A DNA stretch of 64,000 nucleotides from Bostrychus sinensis (GCA_020698575.1 CM036240.1:31000211-31064210), one strand, 5' to 3'. Counted from the first letter of the stretch, positions 1-12,416 are shown. Numbers and translations are program-made. The notes: generated by a model from the sequence alone, not told the origin.

Positions 1-284
1 CTAGGAGGCTTGTTGCAGTCAGCAAACCTAAAACCTGCCCACTCACAACAGGACTGCCACACCATTGGCCCAAACTAATCAGCGAGAGCCTGACAAGATG
101 GATTTGTGAACTCTTTTGTGACAATCAAGCTTGCTGTGCAAGGTAATTGAAAGTCATCTTCAAAAAGTTTGACCAAAGATTTTACAGAGTAGACTCTTAG
201 CTGTAAGAGTCAATGGGTGTCACTCCCACACCCAGCTATGGCACATTGTAAAAATACTATTAGTTCTCTATAATAATCAGGTCA
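1..284. other. Intergenic, no feature recognised
   Basis: Ordinary AT-rich sequence without a supported gene. The inverted-duplication similarity that begins near 285 does not obviously continue into this stretch. Confidence 0.5.
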
Positions 285-2140
285 GTGTTAAGAAGCTGCT
301 TTGGACAAAAAAAAAACAACTTATTCAACTTTGCCTCACTCTCTGCCTGCTGGACGTAATTAAACCTAGCTGCTGTGCTAGATTAGAGTGAATACTTTTA
401 TCATTTTTGGCAAAAAAGTTGTATCAATTGTATTGATATGAAGGTGTTAAATCATGTTAAATCATATCACTTTGTATCATAAATATCATCAGTATCATTC
501 TTGCATGATATGTAAAAATATATCGCTACACCCCTACTCTGCACTGAATCTATAATAATCCATATATGAATTAAACTACTGAAATAATTTCACTTTTATA
601 TCATATTGTAATTTCTTAGGCATGTTTAGGAAGCTACTGTATCTTGTCTAACCAATGAGCAGAGGTTTTATTCTATATTACCTATAGCAGTAATACCAAT
701 ATTACATCAACAGGAAACATGTACAGTAGTTAGTGGCATGCTGTTTTTGTTTTAAGTTCTGTTTGACTTTGATGCGCTGGGTCCAAACCAAACTAGGTTC
801 ACTGTGTGTTATTACTTTCATCTCCAAACATACTCTGACCCTGTACAAAGTTACATCATGTTTCCAAAGTTGTTGTGACCAGGTGGGTGACCCAGTGTTT
901 GCATCATGTGGAAGTTTATCAAGGTCATACACTGTTGATGTTTTCCTCTCTCTGAACTTGTTTGTTTGAAGAGTTGGCAGTTGTTGCATCAGGTGTCTCT
1001 CAGTGCTCACACCCCGATCACAGCTTTTGGTTACCGTGACGACCAGAAGGCCTCTGGAGCTGCAGCTGCACAAACAATCTACATACACTGCAGTCATTAG
1101 CTTCCATTAATGGGACATATGCTACCACTCACGGGACAAATTACAGGTGTGAACGGCTAATGACAAACACTGTGACCTAAAGTGCACTTTCACAGTCCCA
1201 ACTTGTGGGCTGTTTACCCAAAACTAAATTACAATGACATATGATATTTAACATTAAATTGAGATTAAATAAGACCGTCTGTTAACAAAAGACTAGCATT
1301 TGTATATTTTAACAGTGAACCAAGACTCAGATAGTTGTATAGTATGCGCAATCAAAAAAAATTGTTGTAATGGGAAAATTCATCATTTCTAAAATCATTT
1401 GTAACAGATGCAAACATGGTGGAGTGAAATGAAATATCATCTCTTTCTTAAAAGGGATATATTATGCTTTTATTGATATTTTGAAACCAATTTTGGTCAA
1501 CTCCAGAACCACAGCACATTTAACAATCTTTGGAAACTCTACTGGTGCCAAAAAAGAAACAGGTGAAGACGGCAGCACAGTTATACTCTGTTGAACATAA
1601 CCATAGAAAAAGATTTGGTCTGGGCTCTGACAGTTTGCCAAATGTCTCTCCCTGCTCTCTCTTCTATTTCTCACTATACTCTGTTCTATTATTAAATAAA
1701 AACAAAGAAAGAAAACATAGTAGAAAGCTCAATAAAGTCAATTTTGCAAAATACAGCCTCCTTCAATGAGTCAGGAGAATTAGCAACTGAAATCAAAATT
1801 TACACTGATCGGGCAAAACATTATAACCACTGATGGGTAAATTCAATAACACAGCTCAACTCTTCATCATGGTTAGTGAGTGGGATAAATTAGGCAGCAA
1901 ATGAACATCTTGTCCTCAAAGTTAATGTGCTTGAACCAGGAAAAATGGGCAAACGTAAGGATGCAGCTCTTGTGGGGTGTTCCCGGTCTGCAGTGGTCAG
2001 TGTCGATCAAAAGTGGTCCAAGAAAGAAACAGTGGTGAACCAGTAACAGATGATGCATGTGGGGAGTGAAGGCTGAGACCTGTGTGGTCCCATCTAACAG
2101 ACTACTGGAGCTCAAACTGCTGAAGAAGTTAATACTGGCT
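285..2140 (+). repeat. Arm A of a large inverted duplication (partner 40885-45940)
   Basis: Read forward, this stretch matches the reverse complement of 40885-45940. About 285-1690 corresponds to about 44375-45940 and about 1700-2140 to about 40885-41335. The partner has about 3 kb of extra DNA between the two blocks. An open frame at 702-1097 (minus) recurs at 45111-45410 (plus), but the copies differ mostly at amino-acid-changing positions and one stops early, so I do not treat it as a gene. The arm includes the MITE-like end at 400-535 and a Tc1-like fragment from 1803. Edges are judged by eye and may be off by tens of bases. Confidence 0.75.
400..535. repeat. MITE-like terminus (T-A-rich, ends in GCTACACCCCTA)
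   Basis: The stretch is rich in ATATCAT-type words and ends with ATCGCTACACCCCTA. The inverted copy near 45658-45800 starts TAGGGGTGTAGCGATA. Ends of the TAGGGGTGTARCGATA type are common in non-autonomous DNA transposons of fish. Only one terminus is visible, so this is a partial element and its superfamily is not settled. Confidence 0.4.
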
Positions 2141-2205
2141 CTGATAGAAAGGTGTCAGAATACACAGTGCATCACAGTTTGTTATGTATGGAGCTGTATA
2201 TTCGG
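1803..2205 (+). mobile_element. Tc1/mariner-like element, 5' fragment with transposase HTH remnant
   Basis: The fragment opens with an inverted-repeat-like end reading ACACTGATCGGGCAAAACAT, the type found at termini of a common fish Tc1-like family. From ATG 1945 a short frame reads MGKRKD then AALVGCSRSAVVSV, the paired-type DNA-binding helix-turn-helix of Tc1 transposases, and stops at 2044-2046. There is an internal deletion after the sixth codon. Further transposase-like sequence runs to about 2205, where the copy is truncated; no DDE catalytic domain remains. An inverted partial copy lies at about 40885-41225. This is a dead fossil. Confidence 0.75.
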
Positions 2206-3456
2206 CAGAGGGTTGTAACTCTTGATAGGTAGTTGTAATGTTATGCCTAATCGGAGTAAAACTGAAGCAGGGATTCTCTCTTTCATTGAGTTCACCACCT
2301 TTTTCACCCCTTTTACGTTTATGAGTTGCAAAACTTGTGGAGTGTGTGGGTTTGTCTTCCTCAGGCCAGATGGAAGAAAGATGGCCGCTATCCATGTCAA
2401 AGCCAAGTCAATTCAAAGTTTATTTATATAGCACATTTAAAATCAGACCCTTCTGCCCCAAAGTGCTGTACAGTGTTAATAAAATAGAATATCAGTAAAA
2501 CACACAGTGATAGCTACAAATAAAACAACAGAATATAGCTAAAACAATAAAACAAAAATCACATAAAAAACAATAAAATAACATTAAAAATATTAAACAG
2601 TAAGAAATGTCCAGCTCAGCTTGTGTTAAAAGCCAGTGCAAAAAAGTGTGTTTTTAGCAGTGATTTGAAGTGAATGTTTTCACCTGATGATGAGTCGAGT
2701 GAAGAGGTCTGATCGCACTTTTTAAACAGCGCCGTCACTCACTGCCCACGGGCTCCACTCCAAAACTGCACAGCTTCACCAGAGAGCGCTTGTGTGTGCA
2801 ATGCATCTTGGGTAACGTAGTGTGAAGCCAAAGATAGTCAAATCTAATATATTTGGCTTCACACTACGTTACCCATGATGCACTGCACATTTATTTTCCA
2901 GTCCTTTTCTAAAGGGACAACAGACAAATAAACCATAAACAAAAAATCATATTTTGTGTCCTTTGTCCATATGATATAGGCAAAAACGTCAATTTTGTGT
3001 GATAGAATTTAGGATCTACAGTGAACAGTTTTAGGCTAGAAGGTAGGTACATGTATAGTAATAGTCATAGTTTGAAAAGTTCAGCCTTTCAAAGTTCAGC
3101 CTTTCATTTACATATCAAAATTAAAATTGTTAACTATGAACGTGAACAGTTCACTTTGAACATGTGTGAACTGAACTTTCAACTATTTCATAAAAAGTGT
3201 GAACTTGCACAACCCTGCTCATTAGTATATCTATTCACCTTAAAATTGAAGTGCCCGAAAAATAATCACCACCATGCCAGTCATCCATTTATATTTAGAA
3301 TTTTTTCGCTGGCTATTCTCCCTCACCACATTACTTTAGATTTGTGGTTCTCAAACTGTGGTACAGAGGCCTTTTCTGGTGGTACTTGGGAGTCTTTTGC
3401 AGTTTATGTCCTGATTTTGTGTAATTTAAGGCTTGATTCAGAAGTGAAGTGTAGAC
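2206..3456. other. Intergenic; LINE/SINE-like tail and a long hairpin
   Basis: No gene is supported. At about 2405-2480 there is sequence resembling the reverse complement of an L2-type retroposon tail (TTTATTTATATAGCACATTT followed by CAAAGTGCTGTACA). A hairpin sits at 2796-2888. Near 3340-3448 lies one copy of the GTGGTTCTCAAACTGTGG dispersed motif also seen near 8955, 24473, 36560 and 54741. The open frame at 3021-3491 has no recognisable domain. Confidence 0.5.
2796..2888. repeat. Near-perfect inverted repeat (about 37-bp arms, 19-nt loop)
   Basis: The left arm (about 2796-2832) contains GGGTAACGTAGTGTGAAGCC and the right arm (about 2852-2888) contains its complement GGCTTCACACTACGTTACCC. 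The arms mismatch at only a few positions and the spacer is about 19 nt. It could be a foldback MITE or a short RNA hairpin precursor. No coding role is visible. Confidence 0.8.
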
Positions 3457-4472
3457 CAGTGTTTCCCAACCAGCAGAATGGGGACCCCTAGAGGTACATG
3501 AGAAGTTTGCAGGGGGTACTTGGAATTATTTCATACATTTTCAAAATAAATAATATTTGCAATCTTTTTATATTGAACTGTTGAACCTTATAAAAGACAA
3601 GCTCAAGCGAAAAGGAGGTGAAACTGCTTAAGGATATTATTAGATTTTTTTTTAGGTTTTTAATAGCTTGTTTTAAAGGTCAGTTATGAAAATGTTTTAA
3701 TTTTTTTAAATAAATTTGTCATGAGTTAAAGTTAAACAATAAATAATAAAAAAACAAATAGTAAAAATAAATGTAACTGGAGTTTACATTAGTATATTGT
3801 TAATTTATTTCAAAGGCAGGCAGGTTTATACTAATTTAACTTTGAATTTGACTTTCACAGAAAAATGCAGGAGAATTAGCTTTAGTTTAAAATAGTCAGT
3901 GTTTGTACTGATAAATGCACATTTTTGAAGAATTATTAACACGTTTGAGTGTGGGGGTATGATATGACAAAAACAAAAAAGATACACATGACAAAAAAGG
4001 TTGGGAATCAATACTTTTGGGGTAAATGTAATCAATACCTATCTTTTCCGATGGGTATAATTTTTTCAATCAAAATATTATAACCCTTAAAGACATATCA
4101 CATGACTAATACTAGCCATTTAACAACTTTATTGTGCACAGTATAAAATAAATGAGTTTAATGAGCACAGTAGTGAGTTGGTGCTAGAACAAACAGAACA
4201 GCTAACTTCCTGTCACATAACATGGATGTGAGCAGTCCAAAATGCTGCTGGGTCGGGGTATTTCACATGTATTAATTAGGATAGATACTTTATTCAAGTA
4301 ATCCATACCCAAATGAGTACTGCATGAGGATCGATATATTGATACCATAGTAACGATACTGCCCATGACTACAACCTAACCTTTTTTCCCCCTGCGACAC
4401 CAATGGGGGTACTCATGATATGACAAGAAAGCCCAGGGGGTACATGGGACAAAAAAAGTTTGGGAACCACTG
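3457..4472. mobile_element. hAT-type non-autonomous DNA transposon (MITE), 1016 bp
   Basis: The left end reads CAGTGTTTCCCAACC and the right end is the complement of CAGTGGTTCCCAAAC, giving a 15-bp imperfect terminal inverted repeat. It is bracketed by a perfect 8-bp direct repeat GTGTAGAC at 3449-3456 and 4473-4480. An 8-bp target duplication plus CAGTG ends is diagnostic of the hAT superfamily. The interior is AT-rich with no transposase. A copy of the right end and its flank recurs in inverted orientation at 39475-39600. Confidence 0.85.
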
Positions 4473-4480
4473 GTGTAGAC

Positions 4481-7400
4481 CACTTTTGAGCTGTTGGGTA
4501 GGTGGTGCTTTTGTATAAAGTTGTCACAGTGCATTGTGGGATTCCATGTAGCTTCTAAACTGTCCAGATGGTTTTGATGGAACTAGTCAGTTTATACATA
4601 TTAATAACCATCTTATCATATTACAAAACTTAGATGGTGGTCTCACTCTATACAGTGGTATATGACACTGTGGTATTCTCCACATATAGCATATGTGTAG
4701 AATTTAGTCCACAAATGCTAATTTCATTATCATCAGTGAATAAGACAATAATAATGTCAAACCAATAGAATACATTTCATTCTGAGTAAAATTATAATAT
4801 ATCACTCATCCCAGTGTTTTCTTTCTGAATAAACTGATTGGCTTCTTAAAATTATGTAAATACAATTGAGCTAAATGGGCTAGGGCCTGATCTTCTAATG
4901 GTGCAAAGACGGAGGTGACGTTGACGCAGCTTTTTGCACCTGTGTTCAAAATGTCTCCACCAGGGCCTGCTGCCACCACCACAGGACGTGTCAGTCTACA
5001 GTAAAGGGGAGGGCTTGTCCAAAAGCCAGGCCTGGTGTGGCACAGATGGGCAGAAGCTGGTGTCATCAAAGCACTCGAACAGCAATAAACATTACTGGAG
5101 TCTAACAAAGTGCTTTCAGAGAACATAAAGTAAATAAATAAATAAATAAATACATAAATACATAAATAAATAAATGTATTTTTAACAGCCTGTGAGAGAC
5201 AGGGAAGGGATATTTACTGCATGCTCTGCTGCAATTAACCTGCTTAGCTTTTTGTAATAATAACATTAAAATTAATATTATTCAGGCTATTAAATTGAGT
5301 CCTATAATTTTAGCAGTCATTTATTCTTAAAAGTGAGTGAGATTGGGAAAGGAGAGCAGAGAGCTTTGTGTCACAGCTGAAGACAGGTGAGAGGCCGGGA
5401 CATGTGCCTTATCTGTTCCACTGGCTACTGTCCTGTCTGTCCTTTTTAGACTGGGCAGCATTTAGCCAGTTGCGTACTTTGAACATGGCCTGGTTTTAGA
5501 TTTGTTTTTATGAGCAAGTAGGCCTAGTGGACCAGCAGTTGTTGCGCACGGTGCGTTACAGCCCACAGATCCCTCTACACAGTGTATCAACCTTACATCT
5601 CCATCAGGGAAGGCTGTGCGTAAGAGAAATCATCTTTCGTTTGGATTAAATCTGCTGTGTGCTCTGGAGCTCGCCGTTCACAGCTGCTATGCTGCACTGT
5701 AACATGGCTCTACATTTTGAGTCTGTAGTAACCAGCTCCTCTTGCCTCCTCTCTCAGCCCAGGTAAACGTGTCCGCTCTGTGGGCTTGTTCTTAAACAGT
5801 GCTCATCGGCCACTCGCTGTTATTCACACGAGCACTCGCTCTCCTGTAACGGCTCAGTGTTGCAGCCTGCCCCTTTTGCCCTGACAGCGGCAAGAGGCTG
5901 CGGTAAGAGGAGCCGTACTCCTTTCGCATGCAGAGGACCGCCACAGTCGGGCCAGGACAAAGTGGACACTGTCCTGAGCACAGCTGTGCACAGAGTTATG
6001 CGGCATGGACCAGAACTCCAGTGCGGAATCTCATCAGCTCAGCCGGGATCATCGTTTCCTCCTCTGAGGGCCGGGCACTTCTTTTCCTGGAAAGGACACA
6101 ACTGCAGGACTTGGGTTCAGTGTGCCTTTAAAAGCAGCATCTTCTCTCTGCTTTTTTTATTATTTGAAACACACCCAAATCCAACCTTTTCTCAAATGCA
6201 CAGCTGTCGTCCAGCTTAGATTTGCACCAGTTCACGTTCAGCCTCTTCAGCCCAAGCACAGCCCATGTCCAACCTCTTTAGACTAGGTTTTGTGCCTTGG
6301 TCTAAAGAGCAGGGATTGGGATAAGGTCCCTTTCTGTGCCACTGCCTGGCCCTCCTTCTGCATTAAGAAGCGGAAGGAGAGCCAGTCTTTTGAACAGCTC
6401 TTAGAAATGAACGAATCTCAAAGATTCAGCTTCATAATCCAGTCTCTAGTACATTCAGAGTGAAACATTCCAAGCATTGTTTTTATATAATTTTGATAAT
6501 TATGTCTCACAGTTACAGAAAACCCCACATTTAATTATTCACAAAATTAGAAAATTGAGAAAAGGTTGAATTTTGTAAACTATTGGTGTCACACTCTAAC
6601 TCTAAATTAATGGAAACATTTGTACTGGTTTCCTGAACCTTTAAATGATCTTAGTCTGGTTCAGTCGGCTGCACAATCATGGGGAGGGTTACAGACAGCT
6701 GTCCAGTCACTGACCCCTCCACAGAGGATAAACCACAAAAGGTTTATAATAAAGAAGCTGCTGCTCTACAGAGGGCTGTATTGAAGTGTTTTACTACAAA
6801 TCTGAATGGAAAGAAATAAAAAGTATATAAGAATAAGATACACAAACAGCAGGACAGCTGCATCCTTGAGGGAAATCTTCAGAAAAACCCAGCGCAGAAC
6901 TATGTGGAAGTTCACAGGGAGTGGACTGAGACTGGAGTCAGTGCATCAGGGGCCACCACACACAGACGGATCAAGACTATTATCCACAACAGTGTCAGGG
7001 TTTTCCTGAACCAGAGACAAGGTCAGCAGCATCTTTTCTAATGAAAGTTAATAGGCCGCTGGTTTTCCTGAAGTATAAAGTCAACCTTACTGTGAGGTTT
7101 TAGAGAGCTGCAGGCTTCCTTCTGCTCACAAACTTTATAGATATGCTGATCTGATCATCCAGCAGGACTTGGGTCCACACTGCCTAAATCCTGGGCACAT
7201 GACCATGGTATTACTGGGACAGACTGACCAGCAAACTCTCCAGACCTGACCCCAGACCCAGTAACACAGATGATTCAGCTCATCTGATGATTCAGTTCAT
7301 CTGTGTTACTACTATCATCAGCAACCTGAGCTTCAGAACACCTCAGCAATGCCACAGGCTGACCCCTCCAGGACACACTGCACTGAGGCAGTAATTCAGG

Positions 7401-9312
7401 AGGTAGACACTAAACATGAGTAAGATCTGAGTGTTGGGGACTACAGACAGAAGGAAAGCCTGCAGACAGGGAGTTAAAGCTCTTTGCAAAGTGATAAAAA
7501 TATGGATAAGATCAGGAAATAATGTATATTATTATAAACAAAATATGCTAAATAAAAGCACTGTGGCATGTTTTCTGTCAGGTGAACAGTGAGCAGAGAC
7601 TCAGAGGAGAGGCATTTCCCTGTAAAGCTGAGCTTAAGCTAACACCAGCTAAAGCTTCTGGAGAGGACAGAGCAGGTTATGTCTCCACTACAGTCTCTGT
7701 AAATGTGTCCACTACAGTCTCTGTAAATGTCTCCACTACAGTCTCTGTAAATGTGTCCACTACAGTCTCTGTAAATGTGTCTCCTAAAGGTAAGGCCAGA
7801 GTTTTCACTCTGCTTCTATCTGAGGATTTACATTTATTGGCTAAATTTTAGTTTTTGTGCTATGAGTGACTGTTGTATGACAGATCAGTTACACAGACTT
7901 ACTTTGGATGTATTTACGTCCTACATTTGCATTACCCATCAGTTTTTTTTAAAGCCTATACATTTGATTGTGGACTAAATCACACATTTGATCCATAATC
8001 TTATACTTACACAAAAGCAAACATCCTCTAAAATACTGCAGGATACAGGAAATAACACCTGTTAAGTTCAACATTTTCTGGACCCCCTTATGACATACTT
8101 AGATTTATGTCACAAAAATACATTGTACAATCTGGTAACTTGTATTTTTTCCAGCGAGCCTACAATTGCTGTGAGCATGCCTATGTCATATGGTAAACAA
8201 AACTCATATCAGCAAAGAAATATTACTTTCTATATAAATAACATTTACTTTCCTATAGTTGTAGGCCTGACTGACAGTAGCACAGTGAAAATGGATGGTG
8301 GTGGTGGATGTCCCTACCAAAGCTGGCACCAAACTTATTACGCCCTTGGTAGTAGCAGTATTTGACTTGGAGTACTTCTTCCACCTCTGGTGCAAACACA
8401 CTTATCACTATGTTACTGTGGCCTACATGAGGAATAACAGGAGTATGACCTGTGTTGCAAGAAACGTTTTAGACATAGGCTTCTTCATTTTCTGTTTTGT
8501 CTTTTTCAATATAGTCAATTTGATAGAGGAGGATACTACTTTCCATCTCAAAATAAGTAAAAAAGTTGTTTTTTGTTTTGTTTTGTTTTTTTATACCTCT
8601 GTGGCAAAGTGTTTAGTAGTGGTAGTGGTACCATTAGCACAAGTAGGACTAGTGTTATTGTATTGGTTGCAGTTATAGTAGAAGTAATGGTAGTATTAGC
8701 TGACACAAAAGAAGTGGCACTATAGGCCTAGCAGATGTTAATACTTTCTACTTGCGTAATAATATTTTGAAGTAGCAGTACTTTTACTTGAGTCGGAGTA
8801 CTTCTTCCACCTCTGGTGCAAACACTCTCACCACTGTTACTGTAGTCAGCTTTAGGTGTGGGACAGGAGGGGTATGACCTGTGTTACAAACACTGTACAT
8901 GTTTTTAATGCACAGGGATAAGCATTTTCTGCTTTATAACAAAGATTGTTTTAAATCAGTGTTTCTCAAACTGTGGTATGGGTACCACCGGTGGTACATG
9001 GGCTTCTTCAGGTGGGACTCACGCAGGACTCTTTTACAGTTCAAGTTCTGATGTTTATTGTTATTAAGTATATTTTTATCCAGTAGAGATGTGTAGACCA
9101 CTTAAGGCCTGGTTTAGTCCCGGTTTAGTCCTGACTTAGATCTGGTCTGGCCCTGGTTTAGTCCTGATTTAGATCTGGTCTGGACTTGGTGAAGCCCAGC
9201 TTTAATTCTGATTTAGACTTGGTTTACTTCTGGTTTTGTTCAGGTTCAGTCCTGATTTAGATCTGGTCTAGTCCTGGTTTAGCTTTCTGTTTTTATTTTA
9301 GACAGTGATATA
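4481..9312. other. Intergenic, about 4.8 kb, no supported gene
   Basis: Short open frames here, including 4806-5126, 5857-6219, 7582-7851 and 8295-8678, have no recognisable domain. About 5340-6300 is comparatively GC-rich with scattered CpG and could hold a promoter or untranslated exon, but nothing confirms that. An AAAT-type microsatellite lies at 5129-5176, a 24-bp tandem repeat at 7682-7780, and a TTTAGTCC-rich minisatellite at 9095-9290 preceded by the TTCTCAAACTGTGGTA motif near 8960. Confidence 0.5.
7682..7780 (+). repeat. Tandem repeat, 24-bp unit, about 4 copies
   Basis: The unit TCCACTACAGTCTCTGTAAA plus TGTG or TGTC repeats at 7683, 7707, 7731 and 7755. Because 24 is a multiple of three, the frame stays open across it (STTVSVNV repeated in the frame 7582-7851). 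That is a property of the repeat and not evidence of a gene. Confidence 0.9.
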
Positions 9313-9524
9313 CAGTGGGTACAGAAAGTATTCAGACCCCTTTAAATTTTTCACTCTTTGTTATATTGCAGCCATTTGCCAAAATCATTTAAGTTATTTT
9401 TTTCCCAATGTACACAGAGCATCCCATGTTGGCAGAGAAACACAAAATTGTAGAAATGTTTGCAGAATTATTAAAAAAAGGAAAACTGAAATATCACACG
9501 GCCATAAGTATTCAGACCCTTTGC

Positions 9525-10533
9525 TCAGTATTTAGTAGAAGAACCCTTTTGAGCTAATACAGCCATGAGTCTTTTTGGGAATGATGCAACAAGTTTTTCA
9601 CACCTGGATTTGGGGATCCTCTGCCATTCCTCCTCACAGATCCTCTCCAGTTTTGTCAGGTTGGATGGTGAACGTTGGTGGACACCATTTTCAGGTCTCT
9701 CCAGAGATGCTCAATTGGGTTTAAGTCAGGGCTCTGGCTGGGCCATTCAAGAACAGTCACAGAGTTGTCCTGAAGCCACTCCTTTGTTAGTTTAGCTGTG
9801 TGCTTAGGGTCACTGTCTTGATGGAAGGTGAACCTTTGGCCCAGTCTGAGGTCCTGAGCGCTCTGGAGAAGGTTTTCGTCCAGGATATCCCTGTACTTGG
9901 CTGCATTCATCTTTCCTTTGATTGCAGTGTCCTGTCCCTGCAGCTGAAAAACACCCCCACAGCATGATGTTGCCACCACCATGCTTGACTGTTGGGACTG
10001 TATTGGACAGGTAATGAGCAGTGCCTGGTTTTCTCCACACATACCTGCTTAGAATTAATGCAAAAAAGTTCTATCTTGGTCTCATCTGATGAGAGAATCT
10101 TATTGCTCACCATCTTAGAGTCCTTCAGGTGTTTTTAGCAAACTCCATGCGGGCTTTCATGTGTCTCGCACTGAGGAGAGGCTTCCGTTGGGCCACTCTG
10201 CCATAAAGATTGATGGAGGGCTGCAGTGATGGTTGACTTTCTAGAACTTTCTCCCATCTCCCAGCTGCATCTCTGGAGCTCAGCCACAGTGATCTTTGGG
10301 TTCTTCTTTACCTCTCTCACCAAGGCTCTTCTCCCCCGATTGCTCAGTTTGGCCGGACAGCCAGCTCTAGGAAGGGTTCTGGTTGTCCCAAACGTCATTC
10401 ATTTAAGGATTATGGCAGCCACTGTGCTCTTAGGAACCTTAAGTGCAGCAGAATTTTTTTTGTAATCTTGGCCAGATCTGTGCCTTGCCACAATTCTGTC
10501 TCTGAGCTCTTCAGGCAGTTCCTTTGACCTCAT
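9525..10533 (-). pseudogene. Tc1-like transposase pseudogene
   Basis: On the minus strand the reading starts at about 10533 with MRSKELPEELRDRIV, the N-terminal helix-turn-helix of Tc1 transposases (SALKVPKST-type recognition helix follows). It continues through two further frames. DDE-domain pieces remain: SSDETKIELF (first Asp), QDSDPKHTAK (second Asp region) and SPDLNPIEHLWRDLK (final Glu). The C-terminus GSSTKY before a stop at 9525 is also recognisable in another frame. At least three frameshifts separate these pieces, so no active enzyme can be made. Confidence 0.85.
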
Positions 10534-10732
10534 GATTCTCATTTGCTGTGACCTGCACTGTGAGCTGTAAGGTCTTATATAGACAGGTGTGTGGCCTTCA
10601 TAATCAAGTCCAATCAGTTTAATCAAACACAGCTGGACTCCAAAGAAGGTGTAGAACCATCTCAAGGATGGTCAGAAGAAATGGACAGCACCCAAGTCAA
10701 ATATATGAGGGTCACAGCAAAGGCCCCGAATA

Positions 10733-11385
10733 CCGTATTTTTCGGACTATAAGTCGCTGTTTTTTTCATAGTTTGGCCATGGGTGCGACTTATAATCCGG
10801 AGCGACTTATGTGTAAAAAATTACATGTGAAATGATATTATTATATCATTTCACATGTAATTTTCACACTAAACCGCAAGATGGCGCCATAGGCCTGTGT
10901 TGATAATTACATCATTTGACGATGAGTCTGACGTAAGCGACGTAGAAGAGGAAGTGGCGCATCGTCTACCTCCCGAGTTCGGGGAGTTGTTTAAAAGTGA
11001 CACCGAGGATGAAGATTTCATTGGATTTAGTGATTTGGAGTGAAACTGATAGTTTGGTAAACTTGTTAGCATGTTCTTTATGCTAGAGTTATCTGAATAA
11101 CTCTTAATATGTTACGTCGTTACTGACATTACCAGGCATGTCTGTCATGTAACGTTAGTATTCCATACACTTATTCAGCCTGTTGTTCTCTATTTCATTT
11201 TTATTTTAAAATAAATAAATAAAGATGACATGTATGTTTTTGGTGTTGGATTTTATCAAATAAATTTCCCCCAAAATGCGACTTATACTCCAGTGCGACT
11301 TATATATGTTTTTTTCTTCTTAATTATGCAGTTTTTGGCTGGTGCGACTTATACTCCGGAGCGACTTATAGTCTGAAAAATACGG
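10733..11385 (+). mobile_element. Nested MITE with long terminal inverted repeats, TA target
   Basis: The ends read CCGTATTTTTCGGACTATAA and the near-complement TTATAGTCTGAAAAATACGG, flanked by TA at 10731-10732 and 11386-11387. Removing the insert restores the Tc1-like host text GAATACTTATGG, which proves the boundaries. The TA duplication suggests a Tc1/mariner or pogo-type mobiliser. Extra GCGACTTATA words lie inside both ends. A short acidic reading frame ending at 11043 may be a fossil of the parent element's protein. Confidence 0.85.
10911..11043 (+). pseudogene. Acidic C-terminal-like protein fragment inside the MITE
   Basis: A 44-codon open stretch ends in FKSDTEDEDFIGFSDLE followed by TGA at 11041-11043. 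It is strongly acidic (many D and E) and has no upstream ATG within the element. Acidic tails of this kind occur at the C-terminus of some pogo/Tigger-type transposases, so it may be the last exon remnant of the autonomous partner. That link is inference. The composition may also be chance. Confidence 0.35.
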
Positions 11386-11600
11386 TACTTATGGCTGTAT
11401 GATATTTCAGTTTTTCTTTTTTTAATAATTTTAATAATTTTAAGTCTGCAAAAACAAAAGTAGAATTTTTTGTTTCTCTGTCAGTATGGGGTGCTGTGTG
11501 TACATTAATGAGGAAAAAAATGAACTTAAATTATTTTAGCAAATGGCTGCAATATAACAAAGAGTGAAAAATTTAAGGGGGTCTGAATACTTTCGCAGGA

Positions 11601-12279
11601 CAAATGGTAACAGAAATGTGGCGGACCGTAAAAGTTTGACACTGAATGCTCAGATTTAATTCATCAATCACCACAAATCGCACTTTTATAAGTTAACTTT
11701 AGCAACTGGACCTGACAGTCAGATCTGGATCATATCAGTTCAGAGTAATTTTTAATAAATATAAAACAACAAATAAATGAATGGGATAGAATATTAATCT
11801 CAGAACCAGGCTACATGCACAATTTTTTTTAAACATGTCATTCCTGGAAGGGTCTATTATAGGGTAAACTTTAACTCATGATTTTGGGGTAAAGTTTATC
11901 CTGTATTTTTAGATGACATTATTTACTAACCCTATTAACCCTATTAACAAGGTCAAATTGGTATTGGTAAAGTATTAATGTGGCTCAAATTTAATACGCT
12001 CAAAAATCATTTATTACAGTGTATAGTTATGATTCACATAGCATGTTACTGATATGTTTATGCTTAACATAATTACTGTATGTTCTCTTCATTTAGTCAT
12101 TTCCTTAGTGATGACAGCTCATGCTGAGTTTTGACAACAGTGTAACAAACCTTGAGATAAGCTTTGTGCAATCTACTAGCTGGCGCCTTTCCAGCTGTTA
12201 GTGCCTGTTTATGGTCCATTCTATTCAGTCATTTTAGGCCAACTTCAGGAGGGTCAACTTGACCTAAACTAGATTTCTG
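11601..12279. other. Intergenic, nothing recognised
   Basis: AT-rich sequence with no long open frame, no obvious repeat boundary and no RNA-gene signature. Confidence 0.5.
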
Positions 12280-12416
12280 CTATCAGACCAGTGTCTGGTA
12301 TCCGCACGTCCTTGGCAATTCCAAGAACAGGCCCACTTTTCCAAAACCACAAGATATGAATAGAATGGATCTTAGTCATAAATTTGTCTTTAGTACTTTT
12401 TCCTTTTCATAAAACC

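Larger units (their letters stand above)
9313..11600 (-). mobile_element. Tc1-like transposon, full span, decayed, with nested MITE
   Basis: The left end at 9313, after a TA at 9311-9312, reads CAGTGGGTACAGAAAGTATT. The inner part of this inverted repeat recurs in complement at about 11545-11600, including AACAAAGAGTGAAAAATTTA and GGGGGTCTGAATACTTTC. The outermost right terminus is diverged or lost, so the right edge is approximate. Between the ends lies a broken transposase on the minus strand and an unrelated 653-bp insertion at 10733-11385. This family is abundant in fish genomes. Confidence 0.85.

Noticed and set aside
702..1097. 131-codon minus-strand frame with a 99-codon counterpart at 45111-45410
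   Set aside because: The similarity comes from the inverted duplication. Differences between copies mostly change amino acids and one copy stops early, and there is no recognisable domain, so it does not look selected as protein.
5857..6219. 120-codon plus-strand frame in a GC-richer region
   Set aside because: No domain, no conservation visible in the window, and unremarkable length for chance in GC-rich DNA.
7582..7851. Frame encoding repeated STTVSVNV
   Set aside because: It simply translates the 24-bp tandem repeat; the flanking residues show no known protein.
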